Positions 1-9,243 are shown, counted from the stretch's first letter. The stretch: DNA of 40,678 nt from Nitrospirota bacterium (GCA_015233725.1 JADFXD010000019.1:1-40678), one strand, 5' to 3'. The notes: a model not told the origin generated them from the letters alone. Translations and numbers: made by a program.

Positions 1-116
1 AGCCTCCCCTTCTTTCTTTGACCAAGCTACCCATGACTTTTTGATGCACCCGAAAGAAGGCGGGACTGGCTACACCCCCCTTTGATGTGTTATACTATGA
101 GCGCGAGGGTAAGAAT

Positions 117-1229
117 ATGACAATATCCCGACATATAAATAATGCCCTGTCAGTAGTGGCCGCGCTATTGACGGGGGTGTTTTGCTCAGTGGTCTTTTCT
201 TATGCCTCATCGGATACCCCTGCGGAGCATCGTTACTCGACGTACGAGTTCGGAAAGGGGAAAAACGTTATAAATATAGGCACTCAACCCTTGTACGTGC
301 CAACAAACATAATCATAGAGACCATGAGTCGTGATGCCGTGCTCTACGACATGCTGAAAGAGTCAGGCATGGAGGTCAGGTTCTTTCCCTTCTTTAAGGG
401 CAGCGACGTAAACGACTTCCTCTTGCGAGGCGACCTCCAGGTGGGTGTAGGAGGCGATATGCCTGCCATTGAGGTTGCCTCTGCTGATAAGGTGCTTGTA
501 GCGTCTCTGATGCAGTACGGCTTCACCTCCGTTGTCGCAGAGAGACACACGAGTATAAAAGACTTACGTGGCACCAGGATAGGTTACGCCTTTGGCTCAA
601 ATGCCCACTATGTCCTCCTTAACGCCCTATCTGTAGGTGGTAATACACCCAAAGATGTCCACCTTGTCAAGATGGATGTGACAGATATGGTCGACGCACT
701 TAAGGCTCGCAGGATAGATGCCTTCTGCGCCTGGGAACCCACAGTTACAGAGGCCCTGGCTACGTTAACTGGTTTTGAGGTAATCTACAGCAAGGTGACC
801 TCAGCTTACCTTTATTTCAGGAAGGATTTCCATGACTCACACCCCGATGCCGTGGACGCCATAGTTGCCTCTGAGTTGAGGGCATTGAGGTGGCTACAGA
901 GGGACAAACGTAACCTGCTAATAGCGGTGGACTGGGTATTAAAAAGGCAGGCCTCATTTAGCAGCAAGTCCTCGCCATTAACGCCTGAGCAGATAGCCAC
1001 ACTTGCCTTAGATGACCTTGTTGGCGTCAATACAGACCCAAGGCTGCCAGCAGGTGATTTCACACAACACGGCAGGTTGCGCGATGAGTTTGACTTTCTC
1101 AAGGCGATAGGACTCATACCACCCACGGTGTCGTTGGATACCGTTTATAAGAATTTTGACCCAGGCATTATCAGAAGGGTTACAACCAATCCCAGGAGAT
1201 ACAGGCTCGACGAGTATCACTACAGGTAG
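117..1229 (+). CDS. Periplasmic ABC-type substrate-binding protein, SsuA/THI5/NMT1 family
   Basis: The protein is about 370 residues. It starts with a signal peptide (basic MTISRH start, hydrophobic core, cleavage near SYASS). The mature part has the bilobed binding-protein layout: an early strand NIGTQPLYVP, a VGVGGDMPAIE segment, then DLRGTRIGYAFGSNAHYVLLNAL and VDALKARRIDAFCAWEPTVTEAL, which are the usual landmarks of the nitrate/sulfonate/taurate/pyrimidine-precursor group. The ATG at 117 is preferred over the in-frame one at 87 because GAGGG lies at 105-109 and the signal peptide begins here. No permease or ATPase gene is adjacent. The next gene, 86 bases downstream on the same strand, is a sensor kinase with a large periplasmic domain, so the protein may deliver a ligand signal instead of, or as well as, serving transport. 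Family call is firm; ligand unknown. Confidence 0.85.
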   Translation: MTISRHINNALSVVAALLTGVFCSVVFSYASSDTPAEHRYSTYEFGKGKNVINIGTQPLYVPTNIIIETMSRDAVLYDMLKESGMEVRFFPFFKGSDVNDFLLRGDLQVGVGGDMPAIEVASADKVLVASLMQYGFTSVVAERHTSIKDLRGTRIGYAFGSNAHYVLLNALSVGGNTPKDVHLVKMDVTDMVDALKARRIDAFCAWEPTVTEALATLTGFEVIYSKVTSAYLYFRKDFHDSHPDAVDAIVASELRALRWLQRDKRNLLIAVDWVLKRQASFSSKSSPLTPEQIATLALDDLVGVNTDPRLPAGDFTQHGRLRDEFDFLKAIGLIPPTVSLDTVYKNFDPGIIRRVTTNPRRYRLDEYHYR

Positions 1230-1243
1230 CAGGAGCGTCCTGC
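1229..1243. repeat. Dispersed palindrome, GCAGGA-N3-TCCTGC variant
   Basis: A perfect 6-base inverted repeat around GCG overlaps the last base of the binding-protein stop codon. It is a variant of the CCAGGA-N3-TCCTGG palindrome found at many other places in the window. A related GC-rich tract continues to about 1308, just before the kinase start. Confidence 0.6.
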
Positions 1244-1315
1244 AGCGAAAAAGAAGCAGGAGCGCATCTTGAGCCGGGGGGCTGGTCTTACCCCTGGCCT
1301 GCAGCGGTAAAGGAT

Positions 1316-4240
1316 ATGATAAAAAAACTCTATTTAAGTATCAGAGAGACATTTAGGTTCAACTTTAATCTGAGGATATTCCTTTCTTTTGGCGCGTTAA
1401 TAATAGTAACGGTACTCAGCCTATTATCCACATACCTGTTTGGCCTGCCATATACAAAGATTGAGGGCATCTACAAGAAGAATCTCCACCAAATGCAGGA
1501 CAACATGAAGACCTTCGCAGATATGGAAAAGAGATATATGCTAAAATGGATTCAGGGGTGTAGGGGGGATGCAAGGGTAATCTCTGACGCCATCCAAACC
1601 AAAGATAACCTGGAAGGACTTATTCTAAAGATACAGCAATATAATAAATCCATCGACACCAAGTCCTTTACCGAGAGGCTTAGGCAGGAGAAAGAGTACA
1701 AGGCTCTTGCATCTTACATCAACAGTGTACAGTCCTCTAATTACGGTGACTATGAAGAGATATCCATCGTAGATACAACATCAGGGACTATCATTGTGTC
1801 AACCCAGGAGGATGAGGTTGGCAGCCCTGCCGTTATATATGAACAGTCCATTAAATCAGAAGACGAGTGGTTTAGTCTCGTGGTATCCAACCAGAGTGGT
1901 AACGTTAACCTCGTCATATTCCGTCCTGTATATCTCTGCGCAGAAACCAATGAGCACTGTGACAGAAGGTTTATACTGCAGATGAATGCCAACATTAAAG
2001 ACATCCTTTCGTCTGTCCTCTCTGCTGCTGAGGGGTTAGGTAAGACCACCGAGGTACTGCTTGCGGATAAAGATGCAAGGACGTTGATACCTCTGAGGTT
2101 CCAACTTCCCGACAAGTCAGTCCCCAGGATACTTGAGTATAAACTTGATACGGTTCAGGCCAAACTGGCCGCAACGGGCAATGAGGGCCTGATGGAGAGT
2201 ACCGATTACCGGGGTGAACCAGTAATGGTAGTCTTTCGGCATATACTCATCACGCCGGAGATGGGAATTGGCCTGATAGTCAAGGTCGACGAGAAAGAGT
2301 TGATGGCTCCAGTAATGGGTACGATTGTTATTGCGATATGGCTAATGGTATTGGGATTGGTTCTGCTTTTAGTAAGTACGTTTTTAGTCTTACAGAAGAT
2401 ATCAAATCCGGTAATTGAAATTATCAAGGCGGTTGAGAACATCAAGGCTGGCGATCTGAGTATCCGTGTCCCTGTCAACGTCTCCGGTGACCTGGGAATA
2501 CTTGTTCATACATTTAATGAGATGCTCACAGGCATTGAGTATCAGCAGAGAGCCACAGAAACGGAGAGGGACAAGCTTAAAGCAATAATGGAGGCAATGC
2601 AAGACGGCATCTACATAACAAACAGAGAACATGATATAGAGTTTGTAAATAGAGCAATACTCAAAGAGTTTGGAGAAGTAAATGGCCGCAAGTGCTACGA
2701 GTATTTTCATGATAGGACAGGGCAATGTCAATGGTGTAAGATAGATGAGGTGTTGTCTGGCAAGAGTATTACGTGGGAGTGGGATTGCCCAAAGAACCAT
2801 AAGACATACTCACACCTGGATACCCCAATTGGAAACATGGGTGGTTCTGTCTCCAAGTTTGCGATACTCCATGATGTCTCCGATATAAAGAACGCCCAGT
2901 TGTTATTGAAGAGGGAGCTTGATTTTCAAACAGCCGTAGCGGAGCTATCGGAGGCGCTATTGTCTAGTGAAAAGGACATAGTCGATATCTCTATTATAGT
3001 AAAGAAACAGGCAATGAGATTGACCGACAGCTTACATTGCTTTGTAGCGGAGATAGACAGAGAAACGGGGGATGAGGTAGGACATACCCTTACAGATATG
3101 ATGAGAGATGGACAGTGCAGCGTGGATACAAGACAAGTGAGATTGGTCTTTCCAAAGGGCAAGGATGGATATAACGCGCTATGGGGACATGCGCTAAATA
3201 CAAGGCAGGGGTTTTATACAAATGATCCCCAAGGGCATCCCGCATACAAAGGCTGCATACCGGAGGGACATATCCAGTTGACAAGATACCTGTCAGTACC
3301 GGCAATAATAAAAGACAGGTTGATTGGACATATCCATTTAGCAAACGCCCAAAGGGATTATAAGGATGCGGACCTGGATGTCATAAAACGCCTTGCCACT
3401 ATTTACGCCTTGGCCGTTGATCGCAAGAGGATGGAAGAGGAACTGAGATACCTGAACGTTAATCTTGCATCTATAGTAAAGGAAGAAACCACCAAAAGGC
3501 AGATGCAGGAGCAGATGCTCATACAACAATCCAAGATGGCCGCCATGGGAGAGGTTATAGGTTTAATAGCACACCAATGGAAGCAACCACTAAATGCGAT
3601 AGGAATAACAGTGCAAGATTTAGAAGATGCGTATAAGTTTGGTGAAGTTAGCGATACATATATAGCTCATACGGTTGATGTGACAATGGGGCAAGTCAAC
3701 TTCCTGGGGAAAACTATTGATACCTTCAGGGACTTCTTCAAACCATCAAGGCAAAAAGTCCAGTTTGATGTAAAAGACGCCATAGATGAGTTAATCTCAA
3801 TGTTTATCGCAATATTTATCAAAAGCGCCATTAGTGTTAATCTAAAGACCAACCAGGCCATGAGGCTCATTACAGACGGATACCCCAATGAGTTTAAACA
3901 GGTGATACTCAACATCCTCAACAACGCAAAGGACGCAATCATATCCAGACGAAAAACCGACGCTAATATCCAGGGTAAGATAGACGTAGAAATCACCAAC
4001 GATGCAGCTAACGAGCAAATCATAGTCTCAATCAGAGACAACGGCGGTGGCATCCCAATAGATATAATAGATAGAATCTTCGAGCCTTATTACACTACTA
4101 AAGGGTCAGAGGGTACAGGGATCGGTCTCTACATGTCAAAGACCATCATAGAGACCAATATGGGGGGCAGGTTTACAGTTAAAAATATTGATGGTGGCGC
4201 AGAGTTTACAATAGTGCTGTCAAGCTGTGATATACTATAA
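1316..4240 (+). CDS. Membrane sensor histidine kinase (periplasmic sensor, HAMP, PAS, GAF, HisKA, HATPase)
   Basis: This 974-residue sensor kinase has two membrane segments (about 21-43 and 334-358) enclosing a large periplasmic region of the dCache type. A HAMP linker follows (about 359-411), then a PAS domain (about 418-525) with a cysteine cluster C471-x2-C474. A GAF-like domain (about 538-702) and a short coiled coil come next. The H-box is IAHQWKQPLNAI with phospho-acceptor His753. The ATPase domain has an N-box (NILNNAKDAI, about 866-875), G1 DNGGG (908-912), F-box FEPYYTTK and G2 GTGIGL (933-938), so it looks catalytically complete. No response regulator gene is in the window. The upstream substrate-binding protein is a plausible partner for the sensor domain, which is inference. 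AAAGGA lies only two bases from the ATG, but no better start exists because the first membrane helix begins soon after. Confidence 0.9.
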   Translation: MIKKLYLSIRETFRFNFNLRIFLSFGALIIVTVLSLLSTYLFGLPYTKIEGIYKKNLHQMQDNMKTFADMEKRYMLKWIQGCRGDARVISDAIQTKDNLEGLILKIQQYNKSIDTKSFTERLRQEKEYKALASYINSVQSSNYGDYEEISIVDTTSGTIIVSTQEDEVGSPAVIYEQSIKSEDEWFSLVVSNQSGNVNLVIFRPVYLCAETNEHCDRRFILQMNANIKDILSSVLSAAEGLGKTTEVLLADKDARTLIPLRFQLPDKSVPRILEYKLDTVQAKLAATGNEGLMESTDYRGEPVMVVFRHILITPEMGIGLIVKVDEKELMAPVMGTIVIAIWLMVLGLVLLLVSTFLVLQKISNPVIEIIKAVENIKAGDLSIRVPVNVSGDLGILVHTFNEMLTGIEYQQRATETERDKLKAIMEAMQDGIYITNREHDIEFVNRAILKEFGEVNGRKCYEYFHDRTGQCQWCKIDEVLSGKSITWEWDCPKNHKTYSHLDTPIGNMGGSVSKFAILHDVSDIKNAQLLLKRELDFQTAVAELSEALLSSEKDIVDISIIVKKQAMRLTDSLHCFVAEIDRETGDEVGHTLTDMMRDGQCSVDTRQVRLVFPKGKDGYNALWGHALNTRQGFYTNDPQGHPAYKGCIPEGHIQLTRYLSVPAIIKDRLIGHIHLANAQRDYKDADLDVIKRLATIYALAVDRKRMEEELRYLNVNLASIVKEETTKRQMQEQMLIQQSKMAAMGEVIGLIAHQWKQPLNAIGITVQDLEDAYKFGEVSDTYIAHTVDVTMGQVNFLGKTIDTFRDFFKPSRQKVQFDVKDAIDELISMFIAIFIKSAISVNLKTNQAMRLITDGYPNEFKQVILNILNNAKDAIISRRKTDANIQGKIDVEITNDAANEQIIVSIRDNGGGIPIDIIDRIFEPYYTTKGSEGTGIGLYMSKTIIETNMGGRFTVKNIDGGAEFTIVLSSCDIL

Positions 4241-4297
4241 GCATGGTAACTATAGAGAGAGACTTTTTAAATAACAAATAAATGGTAGGGAGGATAT

Positions 4298-4576
4298 ATG
4301 CCTTTTGTTAAGATTATAAGACATGGACAAGTTACTCTACCTAAGAGATTTAGGGAGTTTTTGGGCATTGAAGACGGCGATATTTTAGAAGTCGAAATGT
4401 TGGAAAATGCAATTGTCCTAAAACCCAAGGTTGTAATTAGCAAATTTCCAGAGGCAGAAGAAGAACTATCAATTGCAGGAAAAGAAAAGATAAAAGAGGC
4501 CTTAGAGGATTATGAAACAGGCAAGGTAAAGAGCTTTGACAACGTGGAGGAACTTATAAAAGACTTAAATTCATGA
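4298..4576 (+). CDS. AbrB/MazE-type antitoxin (SpoVT-AbrB DNA-binding domain)
   Basis: A 92-residue protein with an N-terminal swapped-hairpin AbrB fold: KIIRHGQVTLPKRFREFLGI, then EDGDILEVEML and IVLKPK. The acidic C-terminal half (EAEEELSIAGKEKIKEALEDYETGK) is the type of tail that wraps a partner toxin. GGGAGG sits 7-12 bases before the ATG. Its stop codon overlaps the start of the following RelE-like toxin frame (ATGA at 4573-4576), the classic antitoxin-toxin coupling. The toxin is frameshifted, so the antitoxin may now be an orphan regulator or be in decay. The family usually also autoregulates its promoter. Confidence 0.85.
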   Translation: MPFVKIIRHGQVTLPKRFREFLGIEDGDILEVEMLENAIVLKPKVVISKFPEAEEELSIAGKEKIKEALEDYETGKVKSFDNVEELIKDLNS

Positions 4577-4840
4577 TAATTACCCGGAGCGAGCAATTTA
4601 AAAAAGATTTTAGCCACTTGCCAGAAGAAGTCAAGCAACAAACAAATAAAGCGCTAAGACTGCTGCTGAAAAATCCTTATCACCCTTCATTACAAGTAAA
4701 GAAAACAAAAGGAGAAATCATTAAAGGGTTTTGCAATGTCTTTGTAAGGTAGGATCAACATCAATTACCGCTTCTTATTTTTGATTGAGACAGACTCTTA
4801 TCTCCTTCTACGCTGTGGCAGACATGATGAATATTTCTGA
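4573..4840 (+). pseudogene. RelE/ParE-type mRNA interferase toxin, frameshifted
   Basis: The first frame starts at the ATG overlapping the antitoxin stop and encodes 59 residues (MIITRSEQFKKDFSHLPEEV ... GFCNVFVR), ending in TAG at 4750. The rest of a RelE-type toxin continues at once in the +1 frame: INYRFLFLIE, then LLLRCGRHDEYF, ending TGA at 4838-4840. Removing the single T at 4750 would join them as ...NVFVRR-ININYRFLF..., a normal toxin of about 88 residues with the family's YRF...LLR.G.HD C-terminal pattern. It is a one-base disruption of an otherwise well-preserved gene, either a recent inactivating mutation, a sequencing error, or (less likely) programmed frameshifting at AGG-TAG. 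Confidence 0.8.
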
Positions 4841-5121
4841 TGATCAATAATGTGCTAATTGCCTATGTATTTAACTCTGGTTGTGTGATTTCAGGCAAAT
4901 AAATAGACATGCTTGCAATACTATCAACTAAATATCTATATCATTTTGTTCCTTTTAATGTCATTTGCCGGCGCCATTCTATATCACCGGAGTAAACTTC
5001 ATAGGCATTATGTGCTATTATAGCGCCAGGTTATTGATAGCCCATGACCTTTATAAAATCTTTATAGGTTCGCCATGTTTATTAACAGCTACTTTATATG
5101 TCGATGTGTTAAGCTCTAAAC
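4841..5121. other. Non-coding region before kdp
   Basis: This AT-rich stretch of 281 bases lies between the broken toxin and the kdp operon and holds no convincing reading frame. It contains a candidate regulator site at 5050-5066 (separate entry) and several TATAAT-like hexamers, for example near 5014 and 5093. It should carry the kdp promoter. Confidence 0.5.
5050..5066 (+). promoter_or_regulatory. Candidate KdpE-type operator (TTTATA direct repeat)
   Basis: Two TTTATA half-sites are spaced by five bases, giving an 11-base direct-repeat period typical of OmpR-family response regulators. As I recall it, the E. coli KdpE site is also a T-rich TTTATA-N5-TTTACA arrangement, so the position 120-140 bases before kdpF is suggestive. 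No kdpD or kdpE gene is in the window. The match rests on memory of the motif and could be chance in AT-rich DNA. Confidence 0.35.
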
Positions 5122-5220
5122 ATGAGTGATGATATCAATAAGATTAAGCTGCTTGGGCGGCTATACTATGAAGAATCAGGAGGCAGATTATGGATGCTTT
5201 TTACTGGATTGGTGGAGTAA
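5122..5220 (+). CDS. Possible 32-residue leader ORF overlapping kdpF
   Basis: A short frame (MSDDINKIKLLGRLYYEESG...) begins 68 bases before kdpF and overlaps its first 31 bases in another frame. It has no strong ribosome site of its own, and its own codons include the AGGAGG used by kdpF. If translated, it could influence access to the kdpF start. It has no recognisable domain and may be accidental. Confidence 0.25.
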   Translation: MSDDINKIKLLGRLYYEESGGRLWMLFTGLVE

Positions 5221-5279
5221 TCTCTGTGGTGTTATTAGGTTACTTAACGGTAGCGCTTTTAAAACCGGAGGTGTTTTAA
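5190..5279 (+). CDS. kdpF: KdpF, small membrane subunit of the K+-transporting ATPase
   Basis: A 29-residue, single-helix peptide: MDAFYWIGGVISVVLLGYL followed by TVALLKPEVF. The length, one hydrophobic helix, GYL..ALLKPE ending and position directly before kdpA are those of KdpF, which packs against KdpA/KdpB and stabilises the complex. AGGAGG at 5178-5183 lies six bases upstream. The stop codon ends one base before the kdpA ATG, so the two are translationally coupled. Confidence 0.9.
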   Translation: MDAFYWIGGVISVVLLGYLTVALLKPEVF

Positions 5280-5280
5280 G

Positions 5281-7023
5281 ATGACTAGCAATGGTTTGCT
5301 TCAAATTGGGTTGTATTTGATAGTCCTGGCGGTATTGATAAAACCCCTGGGACACTATATGGCCCTGGTCTATGAAGGCAGGTCCAATTGGTTTACCGCC
5401 TTGTTGGCCCCTCTTGAGAGACTCTTGTATCGCATCTTTGGTGTACGCTCAGAAGATGAGATGTCGTGGAAGACATATACATTTGCTGTTTTGGCCTTCA
5501 ACGCTGTTGGAGCGGTCTTCCTCTATCTGTTGCAACGCCTCCAGCATCTACTTCCGCTAAACCCTCAGGGGTTTGCCGCTGTATCGGCTGATTCGTCTTT
5601 CAATACAGCCATCAGCTTTATAACTAACACCAACTGGCAGGGATACGGTGGTGAGTCAACGATGAGCTACCTGACGCAAATGGCAGGGCTTGGCGTGCAG
5701 AACTTTCTCTCAGCGGCAACCGGTATGGCCGTTCTGGTTGCCTTGATCAGGGGGTTTATCAGACACAACGCAACGACTATAGGTAACTTCTGGGTGGACA
5801 CCACCCGCTCGATTCTCTATATCCTGTTGCCACTTTCGGTGATCTTCACGATTGTCCTGGTCTCCCAGGGGGTCGTTCAGAACCTTAAGCCCTATCAGAC
5901 AACGCCACTTATGCAAGGCACAACGGCAGTGGAACAACCCTCTGGCAAGACAACACCGGTGAACGAACAATCGATCCCCGGTGGGCCTGCTGCCTCGCAG
6001 ATAGCGATCAAACAGCTTGGCACAAACGGCGGCGGATTCTTCAATGTAAACTCCGCATATCCCTACGAAAACCCAACCCCCCTTGCCAACTTCCTCGAAC
6101 TCCTGGCGATCCTGCTTATCCCGGCCGCCCTCTGCTATACATTTGGCAAGATGATAGGAGATACACGCCAGGGATGGGCACTGCTCATTACAATGTTTAT
6201 CATCTTCGTACCCTTGCTACTGCTCTGCTATTACAGTGAAATGGTAGACATCCCAGCTATTAAGACTTTAGCTGCGTCAATAGACTATGGTGGCAATATG
6301 GAAGGTAAGGAGGTTCGCTTTGGGGTTGCCAACTCAACCCTGTGGGCGGCAGCTACGACGGCGGCGTCAAATGGCTCCGTCAACGCCATGCACGACTCCT
6401 TTAGCCCATTAGGTGGGATGGTTCCTCTTTTTTTGCTACAGCTAGGTGAGATAATCTTTGGCGGAGTAGGTTCAGGTTTATACGGTATGATCATCCTTGC
6501 CTTGGTCACGGTCTTTGTAGCCGGACTTATGGTTGGACGCACGCCGGAATATCTTGGAAAAAAGATTGAGGCATTTGAGATGAAGATGGTATCTCTGTCG
6601 ATCCTAATCCCATCTGTAGTTATACTTTTGGGTATAGGTGTTGCGGTTGTTGTCAAGGCTGGGGTGGCTGGGATAGCTAACCCTGGCGCTCATGGTTTTT
6701 CCGAGATACTTTACGCCTTTACCTCATGCGCAAATAACAACGGCAGCGCCTTTGCCGGCCTTTCCGTAAACACACCTTTTTACAATCTAATCCTTGGGTT
6801 TGCCATGTTGATTGGAAGGTTTTCTGTCATAGTCCCCGTCCTTGCAATAGCAGGGTCGTTGGCAGGGAAGAAACTCGTTCCCGCTGGTTCTGGTACATTA
6901 CCAACGCATACACCTCTGTTTATTGTGTTTTTGATTGGTATCATTATTATAGTGGCGGCATTGACGCATCTGCCTTCACTATCACTAGGACCAATAGCAG
7001 AGCATCTACAGGCGATCAAATAA
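5281..7023 (+). CDS. kdpA: K+-transporting ATPase subunit A (K+ channel-like subunit)
   Basis: This 580-residue polytopic membrane protein is the K+-selective channel subunit of the KdpFABC pump. The four selectivity-filter/pore regions are visible: NTNWQGYGGES, GTNGGGFFNVNSAYPYENPT, GEIIFGGVGSGLYGM and the CANNNGSAFAGL segment. The length fits the family (550-590). GGAGG at 5267-5271, inside the end of kdpF, serves as ribosome site. kdpB normally follows within a few bases, but here a GC-rich repeat separates them by 150 bases. There is no frameshift or missing pore motif, so the pump should work if kdpB is co-expressed. Confidence 0.97.
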   Translation: MTSNGLLQIGLYLIVLAVLIKPLGHYMALVYEGRSNWFTALLAPLERLLYRIFGVRSEDEMSWKTYTFAVLAFNAVGAVFLYLLQRLQHLLPLNPQGFAAVSADSSFNTAISFITNTNWQGYGGESTMSYLTQMAGLGVQNFLSAATGMAVLVALIRGFIRHNATTIGNFWVDTTRSILYILLPLSVIFTIVLVSQGVVQNLKPYQTTPLMQGTTAVEQPSGKTTPVNEQSIPGGPAASQIAIKQLGTNGGGFFNVNSAYPYENPTPLANFLELLAILLIPAALCYTFGKMIGDTRQGWALLITMFIIFVPLLLLCYYSEMVDIPAIKTLAASIDYGGNMEGKEVRFGVANSTLWAAATTAASNGSVNAMHDSFSPLGGMVPLFLLQLGEIIFGGVGSGLYGMIILALVTVFVAGLMVGRTPEYLGKKIEAFEMKMVSLSILIPSVVILLGIGVAVVVKAGVAGIANPGAHGFSEILYAFTSCANNNGSAFAGLSVNTPFYNLILGFAMLIGRFSVIVPVLAIAGSLAGKKLVPAGSGTLPTHTPLFIVFLIGIIIIVAALTHLPSLSLGPIAEHLQAIK

Positions 7024-7077
7024 ATGCTGAAGAATTTGGTTAAATGTGAAGTATTGTGTACCAGCATACGCAATTAT

Positions 7078-7146
7078 GGGGTCAAGGGGACTGGCCCCCT
7101 TGCAGGGGAGGTCAAGGAGGGGGCGGCCAGGCGTCCCTCCTTTTTC
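7078..7146 (+). repeat. Dispersed GC-rich element, copy between kdpA and kdpB
   Basis: The element begins GGGGTCAAGGGG, passes through CCCCTTGCAGGGGAGGTC and ends GGCGGCCAGGCGTCCCTCC plus a T-rich tract. An inverted copy lies after kdpC (9856-9918), and the first 28 bases recur exactly, inverted, ending at 10887. Other relatives are at 14749, 25859 and 26263. It contains several short internal stems. It probably inserted into a formerly compact kdpA-kdpB junction. Confidence 0.7.
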
Positions 7147-7156
7147 TTATTTTTTC
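7116..7156 (+). terminator. Terminator-like hairpin between kdpA and kdpB
   Basis: GGAGGG (7116-7121) can pair with CCCTCC (7135-7140) across a 13-base GC-rich loop and is followed by TTTTTCTTATTTTTTC. This is the shape of an intrinsic terminator or attenuator inside the kdp operon, just before the kdpB ribosome site GGAGG (7161-7165). It may lower expression of kdpBC relative to kdpFA; activity is untested. Confidence 0.5.
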
Positions 7157-7173
7157 TTATGGAGGTATAGAAT

Positions 7174-9243
7174 ATGACAAGGAAGGCAAAAAAGGGCCTT
7201 TTCGATTGGGGCTTGATTTCCCGTGCGTTTGTTGACTCGGTTATAAAGCTGAGTCCACTGTACCAGATTCGCAAGCCGGTGATGTTTGTAGTGGAGGTGG
7301 GGAGCGTGCTTACCACGATGCTTTTCGTTTACTCTTTTTTTGCTGATATCGGCGAGTCACAGTTGTTTGTCGTGATGGTTTCGCTATGGCTGTGGTTTAC
7401 GGTACTCTTTGCCAACTTCGCCGAGTCTATGGCAGAGGGAAGGGGCAAGGCACAGGCCGAAACCCTGCGAAGCAGCAGGAGCGATGTCAAGGCCAGACTG
7501 TTATCTTCGCCGCAACGTGATGCCAAGACTACTATGGTTGTGTCGTCAACGCTGAAAAAGGGTGACCACGTACTCGTAGAGACCGGCGATGTCATTCCAA
7601 GTGACGGGGAGGTCGTTGAGGGGGTTGCCTCCGTAAACGAGAGCGCCATCACCGGAGAGAGCGCCCCGGTCATCAGGGAGAGCGGAGGGGACAGGAGCGC
7701 CGTCACGGGGGGCACACTCGTTGTCTCGGACTGGTTGATCGTGAGGATAACCGCAAACCCGGGAGAAACCTTTATCGACAGGATGATTTCGATGGTCGAG
7801 GGGGCAAAGAGGCAGAAGACCCCTAACGAAATCGCCCTCGATATCCTGCTTGCCGGACTGACAATAGTGTTTCTGCTGGCAACGGTTACGATAGTGCCGT
7901 TTTCGATCTTTAGCGTCAAGGCCTCATCGCATGGCGCTCCGGTGAGCGTAACGGTAGTCATTGCCCTGTTGGTCTGTCTTATCCCCACGACTATTGGCGG
8001 GCTGTTGTCTTCCATTGGGATTGCCGGGATGGACAGGATGATACAGGCCAACGTGATAGCCATGTCCGGTCGGGCTGTAGAGGCCGCCGGCGATATAGAC
8101 GTGCTGCTGCTGGATAAGACGGGGACTATCACGCTTGGCAACAGACAGGCAACCGAATTTATACCGGCAAAGGGGGTAGATGTCAGAACCCTTGCCGATG
8201 TCGCACAACTGGCCTCCCTCGCCGATGAGACGCCGGAGGGGCGCAGTATCGTGATACTGGCCAAGACCGACTACGGGATCAGGGAGCGCGACATACACGC
8301 CCTTGGTGCCAGGTTCATCCCCTTCTCCGCCCATACGCGCATGAGCGGGGTGGATATGGATGGCAGGGAGATCCGCAAGGGGGCCACAGATGCCGTGCAG
8401 GAGTACGTAAGACAGCAGGGAGGTGTATTTCCCATCGACATCATAGGGATTGTGGAAGAGGTAGCGCGCCAGGGGGCCACCCCTTTGGTTGTTGCCGAGG
8501 GTAAGAGGGTTCTTGGGGTTATCCGCCTCAAGGACATCGTAAAGGGCGGCATAAAGGAGCGGTTTGCCGAGCTCAGGCGCATGGGGATAAAGACCATCAT
8601 GATTACCGGGGATAATCCGCTTACGGCAGCCGCGGTTGCCGCCGACGCCGGTGTTGATGACTTCCTAGCCGAGGCAACCCCGGAGGCCAAACTCAAACTC
8701 ATCCGAGAGTACCAGGGCGGTGGGAGGTTGGTGGCGATGACGGGGGATGGCACAAACGATGCCCCAGCACTTGCCCAAGCCGACGTCGCCGTTGCCATGA
8801 ACTCCGGTACGCAGGCCGCAAAGGAGGCCGGCAATATGGTAGACCTCGACTCAAACCCCACCAAGCTCATCGAGATCGTGGAGATTGGCAAGCAGCTCCT
8901 CATAACACGCGGCACGTTGACCACCTTTAGCATAGCCAACGACGTGGCAAAGTACTTTGCCATCCTCCCGGCGGCCTTTGTAGGGATTTACCCGGAGCTT
9001 GGGATGCTTAATATCATGAGGCTGGCCACCCCATACAGCGCGATACTCTCGGCGGTGATATTTAACGCCCTGATCATCGTGCTCCTGATCCCGCTTGCCC
9101 TCAGGGGGGTCAAGTATCGTCCCCTTGGGGCTGAGGCCCTGCTTAGAAACAACATCCTTGTCTATGGCCTTGGTGGGATCGTAGTGCCGTTTATCGGGAT
9201 AAAGGTTATCGATATGATAATCAGCGCCTTGAATATCCTTTAA
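7174..9243 (+). CDS. kdpB: K+-transporting P-type ATPase subunit B
   Basis: A 689-residue P-type ATPase catalytic subunit of the normal length. Visible motifs are TGES (160-163, the dephosphorylation loop), the membrane helix with [15 protein letters not shown], the phosphorylation site DKTGTIT with Asp314, TGDNPLTA, and the hinge motif [10 protein letters not shown]. Together with KdpA, KdpC and KdpF it drives ATP-dependent K+ uptake at low external K+. GGAGG lies eight bases before the ATG. The long antisense open frames across this gene are GC-codon shadows. It is followed by kdpC after 14 bases. Confidence 0.98.
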   Translation: MTRKAKKGLFDWGLISRAFVDSVIKLSPLYQIRKPVMFVVEVGSVLTTMLFVYSFFADIGESQLFVVMVSLWLWFTVLFANFAESMAEGRGKAQAETLRSSRSDVKARLLSSPQRDAKTTMVVSSTLKKGDHVLVETGDVIPSDGEVVEGVASVNESAITGESAPVIRESGGDRSAVTGGTLVVSDWLIVRITANPGETFIDRMISMVEGAKRQKTPNEIALDILLAGLTIVFLLATVTIVPFSIFSVKASSHGAPVSVTVVIALLVCLIPTTIGGLLSSIGIAGMDRMIQANVIAMSGRAVEAAGDIDVLLLDKTGTITLGNRQATEFIPAKGVDVRTLADVAQLASLADETPEGRSIVILAKTDYGIRERDIHALGARFIPFSAHTRMSGVDMDGREIRKGATDAVQEYVRQQGGVFPIDIIGIVEEVARQGATPLVVAEGKRVLGVIRLKDIVKGGIKERFAELRRMGIKTIMITGDNPLTAAAVAADAGVDDFLAEATPEAKLKLIREYQGGGRLVAMTGDGTNDAPALAQADVAVAMNSGTQAAKEAGNMVDLDSNPTKLIEIVEIGKQLLITRGTLTTFSIANDVAKYFAILPAAFVGIYPELGMLNIMRLATPYSAILSAVIFNALIIVLLIPLALRGVKYRPLGAEALLRNNILVYGLGGIVVPFIGIKVIDMIISALNIL

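Noticed and set aside
7329-8963. Long open frames antisense to kdpB (311 and 230 residues)
   Set aside because: They mirror the codon bias of kdpB, have no domains or ribosome sites, and kdpB is certain.
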